The notes under the pieces were generated by a model. It was not told the origin of the DNA. It worked only from the letters and a program-made list of their open reading frames with translations, and ran no database searches. From JBBIQS01 sp037442205 (GTDB lineage: Bacteria; Myxococcota; Myxococcia; Myxococcales; UBA5297): DNA of 64,000 nucleotides. Below, piece after piece: positions 1-9,037 of this stretch. Positions within the stretch are counted from its first letter, which is position 1. Every line of letters starts with the position of its first letter. The position numbers and the translations under genes are program-made. The DNA lies in contig JBBIQS010000032.1 in NCBI GenBank assembly GCA_037442205.1, positions 15,691-79,690 on the forward strand, given 5' to 3'.

Positions 1-2
1 CG

Positions 3-1004
3 CTGGTGCCGATCGCCCTGACGATCGCGGTGGCGCTGTGGCCGGCGCGGCGGCACGCCGATCCCCGGCAACCGCTCGCCGAAGTCGGCCGCCCGATCCA
101 TTCCACGCTGACTCCCACAGAGCTTTCCTTCCCCGACGGCAGCAAGGTGACCCTGGCTCCGGAGACCCGCGCCCACCTCGAGGCCTTCGACCAGTCCCAG
201 GCGGTGATGGTCATCGACTCGGGGAGCCTCACCATCCACGTCCAGAAGGGCACGCCGCGGACCTGGCGGTACCGGGCCGGGCCGTTCACGGTCGCGGTGG
301 TGGGCACGGTGCTGTCGGTGGCCTGGAGGCCCGAGCGCTCCGAGGTCGAGGTCGCAGTTTCCGAGGGACGGGTTTCGGTCACCGGTCCCGGTCTCGAGAC
401 TCCGCTGTTCATCGGCGCCGGCGAGTCGCTGCGGCGCGTCCTCACCAGCTCGGGACCTGCGCCCGCCGAGGCCAGGCCGCCCGCGTTTCCCGCGCCTGGC
501 CGGGCGACCCACGCCACCCCCGCGCCCCGAGCGCCGCTTCCCTCTTGGCGCACTGCGCTCTCCCAGGGCCGCTGGGGCGAGGCGCTGGATCTGGCGAAGG
601 CCGCCGGGGTGCTGGAGGCGACGGACGGCGTCCACTCCGACGAGTTGCTGGCGCTGGCCGACGCGGCGCGGCTGGACGCCAGGGAGGAGCTGGCGCTGCG
701 GCTGCTGGCCGATGCCCTCGACCGCGGGGGCGCGCTCGAGGCCCAGGCCGCATTCGTGCGCGGGCAACTGCACGCCGAGCACCGCCGGCAGCGAGAGGCG
801 CTCGATGACTTCGAGCGCAGCCTGCGGGTGGAGCCGCGCGGGCCATCCGCCCAGAGCGCGCTGGGCCGCTCCATCGATCTCCTGCTCGACCTGGGGGAGA
901 CCTCCCGGGCGCGCGACGCCGCCAAGCGCTATCTGGCCGAGTACCCCTCGGGCCCCTGGAGCACGGTGGCCAACCACGTTGTCGATGGCGAGGTGATGAA
1001 GTGA
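3..1004 (+). CDS. FecR-domain protein with TPR-like tail (5' end cut off by window)
   Basis: The frame is already open at the first bases, so the true start lies upstream; the GTG at position 6 is unlikely to be the start. The first visible residues (LVPIALTIAVALW) look like the end of a membrane segment. Residues about 33-135 match a FecR domain, the periplasmic sensing domain of anti-sigma regulators, with the usual run of short beta strands (FPDGSKVTLAPET, VVGTVLSVAW, VSEGRVSVTG). Residues about 180-330 are helical and Ala/Leu-rich, with TPR-like pairs (LRLLADALDRGG, ALDDFERSLRVEPRGPSAQ). Its stop overlaps the start of the OmpA-like gene by 4 nt, so the two are translated together. In myxobacteria such FecR-TPR proteins often precede envelope proteins; whether this one controls a sigma factor cannot be told, as no sigma gene is in view. 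Confidence 0.8.
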   Translation: MVPIALTIAVALWPARRHADPRQPLAEVGRPIHSTLTPTELSFPDGSKVTLAPETRAHLEAFDQSQAVMVIDSGSLTIHVQKGTPRTWRYRAGPFTVAVVGTVLSVAWRPERSEVEVAVSEGRVSVTGPGLETPLFIGAGESLRRVLTSSGPAPAEARPPAFPAPGRATHATPAPRAPLPSWRTALSQGRWGEALDLAKAAGVLEATDGVHSDELLALADAARLDAREELALRLLADALDRGGALEAQAAFVRGQLHAEHRRQREALDDFERSLRVEPRGPSAQSALGRSIDLLLDLGETSRARDAAKRYLAEYPSGPWSTVANHVVDGEVMK

Positions 1005-2716
1005 TTCCAGCTTTGGCCGTGCTCCTCTCCCTGTCCGCGGCGCCAGTCTCAGTTTTCGTCGATTCCGATCCGGCGCTGGAGCGCGCGGTGGTCGAGCGAG
1101 TGCGGGCCGAGCTGGCTTCGGCAGGCTACCGGGTCGCCTCCGCCGAGGAGGCGCCCGCGGCCCGGATCCACCTGGCCCGCATACCCGGCCTGCTCAACGT
1201 GCTGGTCGAGGTCCCGCAGGCCAGCCGCCGGTCGGAGCGCCAGGTCGCGCTCAAGTCGGGCGAAGCGCTGTCGCTCTCCCACGCCGCGACCGAGGTGGTG
1301 GACGTCCTGCGCGCCACGCTGCTCGAGTCGCGGCTGGGCGCTCCCGAGGAATCTGCCGCGCCGGCCAAGTACGCCGTGGTCACCGCCCAGGCCGACCCGG
1401 AACCGGCCGCGGCGCCCCCTGCCCCCGCTCGCACGCGCCCCGCGGTCGCCGATCCGATTCCGGCGCCTCCGGCGCCGGACGCCCGCCGGTTCGGCCTCCA
1501 GCTGGACGGCGCGGTGACCCTCCCGGTCTCCCAGCCGCAGCTGCAGTACTTCGGCCCCGGCGAGCACGCCGGCCTCACCGGGCTGATGGCGCTGACGCCC
1601 TATCTCGACCTCCAGGTCGGATTCGCGCTCGCCGTCTTCCCCAACAAGGAGCTGTCGCCCTTCGAAACGGCAGTCGGGGCCTACGGCCTCGGCGCAGGAG
1701 CGCGCCTGCGCCGGCCTCTCGAAGACGCCCAGGTCGTGCCGTGGTGCTCGGCCCAGCTCGGGTGGACCTTCAGCGGCACCTCGAGCCTCTCCCTCGCTCC
1801 CTCGGCCGGCGTGCAATTCCGGCTGTCGCCGGAGAGCCCCCTGCTGTTCGGCCCCATGGTCCGCTTCGATCGGCTGATGGCGATCGGCCAGATGCCGGGC
1901 CGGGAGAACCACGACGCCTCGCTGCTGTCCTTCGGGCTGGTGGTGGAATTCAGCGCCGGCGCGGCCGCCCCCAAGGACTCCGACGGCGACGGCGTGCCCG
2001 ACGATCGCGACCAGTGCCCGACGGTGGCCGGCGCCGACGGACGCGGCTGCCCGGTGGAGGCGCAGGCACCCGTCGACTCCGACGGCGATGGAATCCCTGA
2101 CGACCGCGACCAGTGCCCGACGGTGGCAGGCGACGACGGCCACGGCTGCCCGGTCCAGCCCAAGGTGGTCGATTCCGACGGCGACGGCGTCTTGGACCCG
2201 GACGACGCGTGCCCCAATGAGAAGGGCCCGGCGGCGACCAAGGGCTGCCCGGACGCGGACGGCGACGGCGTCCCGGACAAAGAGGACGCCTGCCCCAACG
2301 TGGCGGGCAAGAGCGAGGACAGGGGCTGCCCCGTCTACAAGGAAGTGGTGGTGACCACCACCAAGCTCGAGCTCAAGCAGAAGATCTACTTCGCCTTCGG
2401 CACCACCACCATCCTGCCCAAGTCCCACCCGCTGCTGGGCGAGGTGGCGCGAGCGCTACAGGACCACGAGGCTCTCTGCGTGCGCATCGAGGGCCACACC
2501 GACGCGGTGGGCAGCGCCGACGCCAACCTCAAGCTCAGCCAGGGGCGCACGCAGGCGGTGCGCGACTACCTGGTGGCTCAGGGCCTGGGCGCCAAGCGGC
2601 TGGCCGCGAAGGGCTACGGCTCGTCGCTCCCTCTGGACAACAACCGCACGCCCGAGGGTCGCGAGAACAACCGCCGGGTGGAGTTCGTGATCGTTCCCTG
2701 CGAAGGCAAGGAGTAA
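1001..2716 (+). CDS. OmpA-family outer membrane protein with thrombospondin type 3 repeats
   Basis: This is a 571-residue protein starting at GTG, chosen because the start overlaps the preceding stop (GTGA) and has a GAGG ribosome site just ahead. Residues 1-17 form a signal peptide. About 160-320 are beta-strand-rich and probably form a small barrel. About 326-450 hold several calcium-binding thrombospondin-3 repeats of the type DSDGDGVPDDRDQCP, each ending in a Cys-Pro. Residues about 460-571 are the peptidoglycan-binding OmpA C-domain (IYFAFGTTTILP, RIEGHTDAVGS, NNRRVEFVIV). The domain order is typical of OmpA-like proteins that tie the outer membrane to the cell wall. It is co-transcribed with the FecR-TPR gene, and the first cysteine-rich lipoprotein follows after only 3 nt, so all three are probably one operon. 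Confidence 0.9.
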   Translation: MIPALAVLLSLSAAPVSVFVDSDPALERAVVERVRAELASAGYRVASAEEAPAARIHLARIPGLLNVLVEVPQASRRSERQVALKSGEALSLSHAATEVVDVLRATLLESRLGAPEESAAPAKYAVVTAQADPEPAAAPPAPARTRPAVADPIPAPPAPDARRFGLQLDGAVTLPVSQPQLQYFGPGEHAGLTGLMALTPYLDLQVGFALAVFPNKELSPFETAVGAYGLGAGARLRRPLEDAQVVPWCSAQLGWTFSGTSSLSLAPSAGVQFRLSPESPLLFGPMVRFDRLMAIGQMPGRENHDASLLSFGLVVEFSAGAAAPKDSDGDGVPDDRDQCPTVAGADGRGCPVEAQAPVDSDGDGIPDDRDQCPTVAGDDGHGCPVQPKVVDSDGDGVLDPDDACPNEKGPAATKGCPDADGDGVPDKEDACPNVAGKSEDRGCPVYKEVVVTTTKLELKQKIYFAFGTTTILPKSHPLLGEVARALQDHEALCVRIEGHTDAVGSADANLKLSQGRTQAVRDYLVAQGLGAKRLAAKGYGSSLPLDNNRTPEGRENNRRVEFVIVPCEGKE

Positions 2717-2719
2717 CCC

Positions 2720-5197
2720 ATGCGCCTCACCGCCAAGCTCGTCGCGCCGCTGCTGGCGCTGCTGACGTCGGCCGGCTGTACCGAGTCGGTGACCTCGTTC
2801 CCGTCCGATGGCGGCCAACAGCCCATCACCTGCGGCGCCGGCACCACCCAGTGCGGCACCACCTGCGTCAACCTCGGCACCGATCCCGCGCACTGCGGCG
2901 CCTGCGACAAGTCCTGCGCCGCAACCGAGGGCTGCGCCGCCGCAGGCTGCTATCCGAAGACCTGCACCGGCACCGACTGCACCTCCAACCAGCTGTGCGA
3001 TCAGGAGCACTGCCGCGAGGCGGCCTGCATCGGCGTGACCTGTCCCGCCAACCAATCCTGCTTCCAGGGCAAGTGCTGGGTCCAGGCCTGCGGGACCACC
3101 GTCTGCGAGAGCTACGAAGTGTGTGCCGACGGCACCTGCGTCGATCCTTCCTGCGTCGGTATCACCTGCCCGGCCGAGAAGGCCTGCAAGAACGGCCAGT
3201 GCGTCCCGAGCCCGAGCTGCACGTCGGGCGGCACCTGCACCCCGGCCAACGTCTGCCATGTCGGCACCGTCTCCTGCGACGGCGGGGTGGCCGGGTGCGA
3301 CGAGAGCACGGTGAACGCACCCAATGGCAGCGGCTGCGCCGACGGCGGGGTCTGCCACACCGGAACCTGCTCGCCGTGCCAGGCCGGACAGGCTTGCGAC
3401 GTCTCCGGCAGCCCCTGCCACGAGGGCGCGATCGCCTGCGACACCGGTGAGCCGGTGTGCGCCGACAAGGGATCCTTGAAGGCCGCCGGATCCTCTTGCC
3501 CGGGCGGCGTCTGCGACAGCGCGGGGACCTGCGTGGCCTGCGTCGCTGGGGATGCCTGCACCGACAACCCCAACGCCGCCTGCCACCACGGCAAGACCGT
3601 GTGCGACGCCTCCGGGCGCAGCTGCGTGGATGACGCGCCGAAATCGGCGGGCACCTCCTGCAGCGGCGGGGTCTGCAACGGCTCGGGAACCTGCAACGCC
3701 TGCTCCGCCGCCTCGGCCTGCACCACCAACCCCGGGGCCTGCTTCGACGGCGCCATCGAGTGCACCAGCGGCGCTCCGGTGTGCGCCAACGGCGCGGCCA
3801 AGACCGCCGGCACCGCCTGCAGCGGCGGCGTGTGCAGCGGCACCGGAGCCTGCAACGCTTGCTCCGCCGGAGCGGCCTGCACCACCAATCCCGGGGCCTG
3901 CTTCGACGGCGCCATCGACTGCTCGAGCGGCGCTCCGGTGTGCGCCAACGGGTCCGCCAAGACCGCCGGCACCGCCTGCAGCGGCGGCGTCTGCAGCGGC
4001 ACTGGCACCTGCAACGCCTGCACCGCGGGCGCCGCCTGCTCCACCAATCCCAATGCCTGCTTCGATGGCACCGTCGAGTGCACCAGCGGCGCTCCGGTCT
4101 GCAAGGACGGCGTCGCCAAGACGGCGGGCGCGGCGTGCAGCGGCGGCGTCTGCAACGGCTCGGGCACCTGCAACGCCTGCTCCGCCGGGGCGGCCTGCAC
4201 CACCAACCCCGGCGCCTGCTTTGACGGCGCCATCGACTGCTCCAGCGGATCTCCGGTGTGTGCCAACGGAGCGGCCAAGACGGCGGGCACCGCTTGCAGC
4301 GGCGGAGTCTGCAGCGGCACCGGCACCTGCAACGCCTGCACTGCCGGGGCGACTTGCACCACCAACCCCTCGGCGCCATGCATCGTGGGCACCACCGTCT
4401 GCAGCAGCGGCAGCCCGGTCTGCGCCGACGCCACCACCCTCACCAACGGCGTCGCCTGCGGGACCGGCAACAACGTCTGCCTGGGCGGCACCTGCAAGAC
4501 TCCCCGGAGCTGCCTGGCCATCAAGACCGCCTATCCCTCGGCGGCGGACGGGATCTACTCGATCGACCCGGGCACCGGCCCGGTGAACGTCCGCTGCGAC
4601 ATGACGAACCAGGGTGGCGGCTGGACGCTGGTGGGCCAGGACACGGTGATGAGCTTCCTCAACGACACTTCCAAGGAAAAGAACAACTGCTCGACCGTCT
4701 CGCTGCTCTACACCGACGCGCAGATCTGCCACCAGACCGCGCTCTTCAACGCCCTGCGCAACGCCGACGCCACCCGGGTTCGGATGAGGGTCCCGACGGC
4801 CACTGGCGTTGCGACCGGGGTGTTCAAGGCCTGGGTCAGCATGGGCTCCTGGCCGCTGGCGAACTGGGCCGGCCTCGATCCCTGGCCCACCTACAGCTGG
4901 ACCTATGGGAGCTGGGGATGCGGCGGCTCGAGCACCGTGAACTACTTCAAGACCAGCGCTGATCGAAGCCTGATGATCGCCTTCAACCATCAGGACGGAT
5001 CGGATATGTTCGACCCTGGCCAGATTGCCGCTTACGCCTACGTCCCATCGGGTTGGAAGGCGGCGACGGTGGACTTCGATGCCGCGGCCCGGACCGACTA
5101 CTACAGCTTCAGCACCTGGTACCAGATCTGCAGCGGATATGCGGCCTGGGGCGCTGCCGTTCCCGACTACGTCCTGGTCCAGCTCTGGGTGAAGTAG
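2720..5197 (+). CDS. cysteine-rich repeat lipoprotein with fibrinogen-like C-terminus, copy A
   Basis: This 825-residue exported lipoprotein has the lipobox LTSAGC with the lipidated Cys at residue 20. Residues 25-200 are Cys-rich and include an ITCGAGTTQCGTTCVNL type module. Residues about 203-583 hold seven units of about 53 residues, each with a CSGGVC...GTCNAC...NPGACFDG...GAPVC pattern; at DNA level they recur every 159 bp. Residues about 594-825 start with PRSCLAIK and contain DMTNQGGGWTLVG, the GGGW hallmark of bacterial fibrinogen-like domains, which are usually glycan-binding. The many even-spaced cysteines imply a rigid disulphide stalk carrying a binding tip. An AAGGAG ribosome site overlaps the end of the OmpA-like gene. 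A paralogue follows directly. The ligand is unknown. Confidence 0.85.
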   Translation: MRLTAKLVAPLLALLTSAGCTESVTSFPSDGGQQPITCGAGTTQCGTTCVNLGTDPAHCGACDKSCAATEGCAAAGCYPKTCTGTDCTSNQLCDQEHCREAACIGVTCPANQSCFQGKCWVQACGTTVCESYEVCADGTCVDPSCVGITCPAEKACKNGQCVPSPSCTSGGTCTPANVCHVGTVSCDGGVAGCDESTVNAPNGSGCADGGVCHTGTCSPCQAGQACDVSGSPCHEGAIACDTGEPVCADKGSLKAAGSSCPGGVCDSAGTCVACVAGDACTDNPNAACHHGKTVCDASGRSCVDDAPKSAGTSCSGGVCNGSGTCNACSAASACTTNPGACFDGAIECTSGAPVCANGAAKTAGTACSGGVCSGTGACNACSAGAACTTNPGACFDGAIDCSSGAPVCANGSAKTAGTACSGGVCSGTGTCNACTAGAACSTNPNACFDGTVECTSGAPVCKDGVAKTAGAACSGGVCNGSGTCNACSAGAACTTNPGACFDGAIDCSSGSPVCANGAAKTAGTACSGGVCSGTGTCNACTAGATCTTNPSAPCIVGTTVCSSGSPVCADATTLTNGVACGTGNNVCLGGTCKTPRSCLAIKTAYPSAADGIYSIDPGTGPVNVRCDMTNQGGGWTLVGQDTVMSFLNDTSKEKNNCSTVSLLYTDAQICHQTALFNALRNADATRVRMRVPTATGVATGVFKAWVSMGSWPLANWAGLDPWPTYSWTYGSWGCGGSSTVNYFKTSADRSLMIAFNHQDGSDMFDPGQIAAYAYVPSGWKAATVDFDAAARTDYYSFSTWYQICSGYAAWGAAVPDYVLVQLWVK

Positions 5198-5303
5198 CTG
5201 AGGCCGGGTGGCCGCTCGGTCCCCCCGGACCCGGAGATGGAGCGGTCGCCGGCGAGAAACCCAGTCGTCTCGTTTCGACTGCTTGTCTTCAAGGAGTAGC
5301 CCC

Positions 5304-8024
5304 ATGCGCATCACCACCAAGCTCTTCGCGCCGCTGCTGGCGCTGCTGACCTCGGCCGGCTGTACCGAGTCGGTGGTCTCTTCCCCCTCGGACGGCGGAG
5401 GGCAGCAGCCCCTTACCTGCGCCGCCGGCACCACCCAGTGCGACACCACCTGCGTCAACCTCGGCACCGACCCCGCGCACTGCGGCTCCTGTGACAAGTC
5501 CTGCGCCGCAACCGAGGGCTGCGCCGCCGCAGGCTGCTATCCGAAGACCTGCACCGGGACCGACTGCACCTCCAGCCAGCTGTGCGATCAGGAGCACTGC
5601 CGCGAGGCGGCCTGCATCGGAGTGAGCTGCCCCGCGGAGCAGTCCTGCTTCCAGGGCAAGTGCTGGGTCCAGGCCTGCGGAGCGAAGATCTGCGAGAGCT
5701 ACGAGGTGTGCGTCGACGGCACCTGCGTCGATCCTTCCTGCGTCGGTATCACCTGCCCGGCCGAGAAGGCCTGCAAGAACGGCCAGTGCGTCCCGAGCCC
5801 GAGCTGCACGTCGGGCGGCACCTGCACCCCGGCCAACGTCTGCCATGTCGGCACCGTCTCCTGCGACGGCGGGGTGGCCGGGTGTGACGAGAGCACGGTG
5901 AACGCACCCAATGGCAGCGGCTGCGCCGACGGCGGCGTCTGCCACACCGGGACCTGCTCGCCGTGCCAGGCCGGACAGGCTTGCGACGTCTCCGGCAGCC
6001 CGTGCCACGAAGGAGCGATCGCCTGTGACACCGGTGAGCCGGTGTGCGCCGACAAGGGATCATTGAAGGCCGCCGGATCCTCTTGCCCGGGCGGCGTTTG
6101 CGGCAGCTCGGGGACCTGCGTAGCCTGCGTCGCCGGGGATGCGTGCACCGACAACCCCAGCGCCGCCTGCCACCACGGCAAGACCGTGTGCGACGCCTCC
6201 GGGCGCAGCTGCGTGGACGACGCGCCGAAGTCGGCGGGCACCGCCTGCAGCGGCGGGGTCTGCAACGGCTCGGGCACCTGCACCGCCTGCTCCGCCGGAT
6301 CGGCCTGCACCACCAACCCCGGGGCCTGCTTCAACGGCGTCATCGACTGCTCCAGCGGCGCACCGGTCTGCAAGGACGGCGCGGCCAAGACCGCCGGCAC
6401 CGCCTGCAGCGGCGGGGTCTGCAACGGCACCGGATCCTGCACCGCTTGCTCCGCTGGATCGGCCTGCACCACCAATCCCGGCGCCTGCTTCGACGGCGTC
6501 GTGGAATGCACCAGCGGCGCTCCGGTCTGCAAGGACGGCGCGGCCAAGACCGCCGGCACCGCTTGCGCCGGCGGGGTCTGCAGCGGCTCCGGCACCTGCA
6601 ACGCCTGCTCCTCCGGAGCGGCCTGCACCACCAACCCCGGGGCCTGCTTCAACGGCGTCGTGGAATGCACCAGCGGCGCTCCGGTCTGCAAGGACGGCGC
6701 GGCGAAGTCGGCGGGCGCGGCGTGCAGCGGCGGAGTGTGCAGCGGCACCGGGACCTGCAACGCCTGCACTTCCGGTTCTGCCTGCACCACCAACCCCGGG
6801 GCCTGCTTCGACGGCGTCATCAACTGCACCAGCGGCGCTCCGGTCTGCGCCAACGGCATCGCCAAGAACGCCGGCACCGCCTGCAGCGGCGGCGTCTGCA
6901 GCGGCACCGGCACCTGCAACGCCTGCTCAACCGGATCGGCCTGCAGCACCAACCCCGGAGCCTGCTTCGACGGCACCGTCGACTGCACCAGCGGCGCTCC
7001 GGTCTGCGCCAACGGCGTCGCCAAGACCGCCGGCACCGCCTGCTCCGGCGGCGTCTGCAGCGGCACCGGGACCTGCAACGCCTGCACCTCGGGGGCCGCT
7101 TGCACCACCAACCCCGGTGCCTGCTTCGTCGGCACCATCGACTGCACCAGCGGGTCTCCGGTGTGCGCCAACGGCGCGTCCAAGACCGCGGGCACCTCCT
7201 GCAGTGGCGGAGTCTGCAGCGGCACCGGAACCTGCAACGCCTGCACTGTCGGGGCGACCTGCACCACCAACCCCTCGGCGCCCTGCGTCGTGGGCACCAC
7301 CGTCTGCAGCAGCGGCAGCCCGGTCTGCACCGACACCACCACCCTCACCGATGGCGTCGCCTGCGGGACCGGCAACAACGTCTGCCAGGGCGGCACCTGC
7401 AAGGCTCCCCGCAGCTGCCTGGCCATCAAGACCGCCTTCCCCTCGGCGGCGGACGGGGTCTACTTGATCGACCCCGGCACCGGCCCGGCGTTCCAGGCGT
7501 GGTGCGACATGACCACGGCCGGAGGGGGCTGGACCAGGGTGTCGCGGATCGCCTTGGGAGCTGGGACCGGCTGCGCCTTGACCACGACCGCCGCTGGCGA
7601 TCCGGCCAGCGCCGCCACAACCTGCACCAAGTACTCGGACGCGACCATCAACGCTCTGGCGCCGTCCAAGATCTTCTTCAGCCGAGTCGGCACGAACCCG
7701 CCGCTCTTCACCCGCTACGACGGACTGATCCGCATCGATGGGACGCCGGGAAAGGTGATCCAATCCCAGAACTTGGCGGACGTGGCGGCCGCGGCTCCCA
7801 GCTTCACGCCCCAATACGCTGGCTGGGTCTTCTTCCACCAGCAAAACTGGTACAACACCGACCGCTGCTTCGGCGCCCAGCCCGCTTCGCTGCGCCTTTC
7901 GTTCGAGTACCTCGGCGGCACTTTCGCCAGCCCCAACGCCCCCAAGTACGCCTGCAGCGGGGCCTGCAACACCGACTGCCCCACCAATATCTCCACTGGA
8001 ACGGCGGAGGTGTTCATCAAGTAG
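5304..8024 (+). CDS. cysteine-rich repeat lipoprotein with a different fibrinogen-like C-terminus, copy B
   Basis: This is a 906-residue paralogue of the gene just upstream. I chose the ATG at 5304 rather than an earlier in-frame codon because AGGAG lies 7 nt ahead, a lipobox (LTSAGC) follows, and the protein then aligns with copy A from residue 1. It has nine 53-residue Cys-rich units against seven in copy A. The N-terminal part and first two units are almost identical in DNA to copy A, including silent positions, whereas the last about 200 residues share only the opening (PRSCLAIKTAFPSAADG) and the GGGWT core with copy A and then diverge completely. It ends with a short Cys-rich loop (KYACSGACNTDCPTN). 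It probably sits on the cell surface as a stalk with a different binding tip. The 106-nt gap to copy A shows no terminator. Confidence 0.85.
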   Translation: MRITTKLFAPLLALLTSAGCTESVVSSPSDGGGQQPLTCAAGTTQCDTTCVNLGTDPAHCGSCDKSCAATEGCAAAGCYPKTCTGTDCTSSQLCDQEHCREAACIGVSCPAEQSCFQGKCWVQACGAKICESYEVCVDGTCVDPSCVGITCPAEKACKNGQCVPSPSCTSGGTCTPANVCHVGTVSCDGGVAGCDESTVNAPNGSGCADGGVCHTGTCSPCQAGQACDVSGSPCHEGAIACDTGEPVCADKGSLKAAGSSCPGGVCGSSGTCVACVAGDACTDNPSAACHHGKTVCDASGRSCVDDAPKSAGTACSGGVCNGSGTCTACSAGSACTTNPGACFNGVIDCSSGAPVCKDGAAKTAGTACSGGVCNGTGSCTACSAGSACTTNPGACFDGVVECTSGAPVCKDGAAKTAGTACAGGVCSGSGTCNACSSGAACTTNPGACFNGVVECTSGAPVCKDGAAKSAGAACSGGVCSGTGTCNACTSGSACTTNPGACFDGVINCTSGAPVCANGIAKNAGTACSGGVCSGTGTCNACSTGSACSTNPGACFDGTVDCTSGAPVCANGVAKTAGTACSGGVCSGTGTCNACTSGAACTTNPGACFVGTIDCTSGSPVCANGASKTAGTSCSGGVCSGTGTCNACTVGATCTTNPSAPCVVGTTVCSSGSPVCTDTTTLTDGVACGTGNNVCQGGTCKAPRSCLAIKTAFPSAADGVYLIDPGTGPAFQAWCDMTTAGGGWTRVSRIALGAGTGCALTTTAAGDPASAATTCTKYSDATINALAPSKIFFSRVGTNPPLFTRYDGLIRIDGTPGKVIQSQNLADVAAAAPSFTPQYAGWVFFHQQNWYNTDRCFGAQPASLRLSFEYLGGTFASPNAPKYACSGACNTDCPTNISTGTAEVFIK

Positions 8025-8123
8025 GGCTCGGCCCATGCCGTCGCCCGGAGATCGCTCGTCCGGCGAGAAGCCTGCGGCGCCCACGCTCGGCTGGCCTCCT
8101 CTTTGCGCCGGTCCGGATCGACG

Positions 8124-8165
8124 AAGGCCCCGCGAGCGCTCCATGCGGAGCGGCCGCGGGGCCTT
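8124..8165. terminator. bidirectional hairpin terminator between convergent genes
   Basis: A perfect 11-bp outer stem (AAGGCCCCGCG pairing with CGCGGGGCCTT) encloses a 6-bp inner stem (CGCTCC/GGAGCG) with an ATGC loop. It lies between the plus-strand copy B gene and the convergent minus-strand gene ending at 8237. The T tract after it is short (GGGTTT), so it is a strong hairpin rather than a classical terminator with a U tract. Confidence 0.6.
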
Positions 8166-8236
8166 GGGTTTGACGGGCGACAATCCGCCCACGACTCCGG
8201 CGCTGCGCGCTTGCTCTCGGAATGAGCGGATCGGTC

Positions 8237-9037
8237 TCAGCCGGCCCAGATGAAGTCGATGGTGGGGAAGAAGTCGTTGCTGCGCTTGTGCTGGTGGGTA
8301 GCCAGGTCGATGTCGCCGGTGTCGGCGTTGTACCAGACCCCGCCGATCGTCACCCGGCTCTGCTTGCCGACGGCGTAGTCCAGCCCGACGCCAGCGCTGA
8401 TCGTGAACGGCGAGGGCTGGGCGCCGTGCAGGTAGCCGTCGAGATAGCCGCGCATCCGCAGGCTGTCGGTGAGCGGCCGGTCGTAGAGCCCGCCGACATG
8501 CACCCGGTAGCCGGTGACGATGTGCTTGGGATTGCCCGACAGCTCGGGGGCCATCAGCACGTCGAGCGGGGCGATGCCGCCCATCGCCGTCAGGTCGCTG
8601 CGGGTCAGCCGGATGCCGGCCGCCACGTCGGCGGAGAGGGTGAACACCGCCTGCTTGACGTCGCCGCGGCTGGCGACGATTCCCACCCGCGGAGTCAGGT
8701 ACCAGCCCACCCGGTTCTCGGACATGTTCCAGGTCGGGTAGAGGTAGCCCTGCGTCAGGCGCATCGCCGGGGTCATCAGCGACAGGCCATATTCTCCGGC
8801 CAGCTTCATCCCGCCGAGCTCGCCGTGAGCCACTCGCACCATGGCGTTGGGGGCGACGAAGAAGGCCAGCGGCTGGGTCTTGAGCTCGACGCCATCCATC
8901 AGCCCGAGCTTGAGCGGGTTGAAGATCCCCACCGACCAGTCGCCCTTGTTGCCGACGTCGGCGGTGTCGCGCGCCGCCAGCTGGGCCATCGCCGGAGAGG
9001 CCAAGAGCAGCGCCGAAAGAATGATTGCGCGCTTCAC
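8237..9037 (-). CDS. exported beta-rich protein, probably outer membrane
   Basis: This is a 266-residue protein. The GTG start at 9037 is set by a GGGAGGTG ribosome site and a GTGA overlap with the stop of the nuclease-like lipoprotein upstream. Residues 1-20 (VKRAIILSALLLASPAMAQ) form a signal peptide. The mature part is rich in alternating aromatic/hydrophobic strands (YLTPRVGIVASRGDVKQAVF, TISAGVGLDYAVGKQSRVTI), as expected of a beta-barrel, but ends in ...DFIWAG rather than a classical terminal Phe. I do not recognise the family. It shares an operon with the EEP-family lipoprotein, so both may act in the envelope on the same substrate. Confidence 0.75.
   Translation of the reverse strand: MKRAIILSALLLASPAMAQLAARDTADVGNKGDWSVGIFNPLKLGLMDGVELKTQPLAFFVAPNAMVRVAHGELGGMKLAGEYGLSLMTPAMRLTQGYLYPTWNMSENRVGWYLTPRVGIVASRGDVKQAVFTLSADVAAGIRLTRSDLTAMGGIAPLDVLMAPELSGNPKHIVTGYRVHVGGLYDRPLTDSLRMRGYLDGYLHGAQPSPFTISAGVGLDYAVGKQSRVTIGGVWYNADTGDIDLATHQHKRSNDFFPTIDFIWAG

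Noticed and set aside
3650..4470. Regular 159-bp repeats considered as CRISPR or minisatellite DNA
   Set aside because: The units are coding, in frame, with divergence that preserves Cys positions; there are no spacers and no cas genes.
2456..5497. Minus-strand open frame of over 1000 codons opposite the first Cys-rich gene
   Set aside because: Its translation is low-complexity Ala/Gly/Val repeat with no ribosome site; it arises because the high-GC repeat gene leaves the antisense frame free of stops.
5699..7429. Repetitive antisense frame (LQVPVPLQTPPLQAVPAVL-like units), also seen opposite copy A at 3112-4524
   Set aside because: The repeat pattern simply mirrors the 159-bp units of the sense genes, and the antisense frame has no independent coding features; conservation in both copies follows from their shared sequence.
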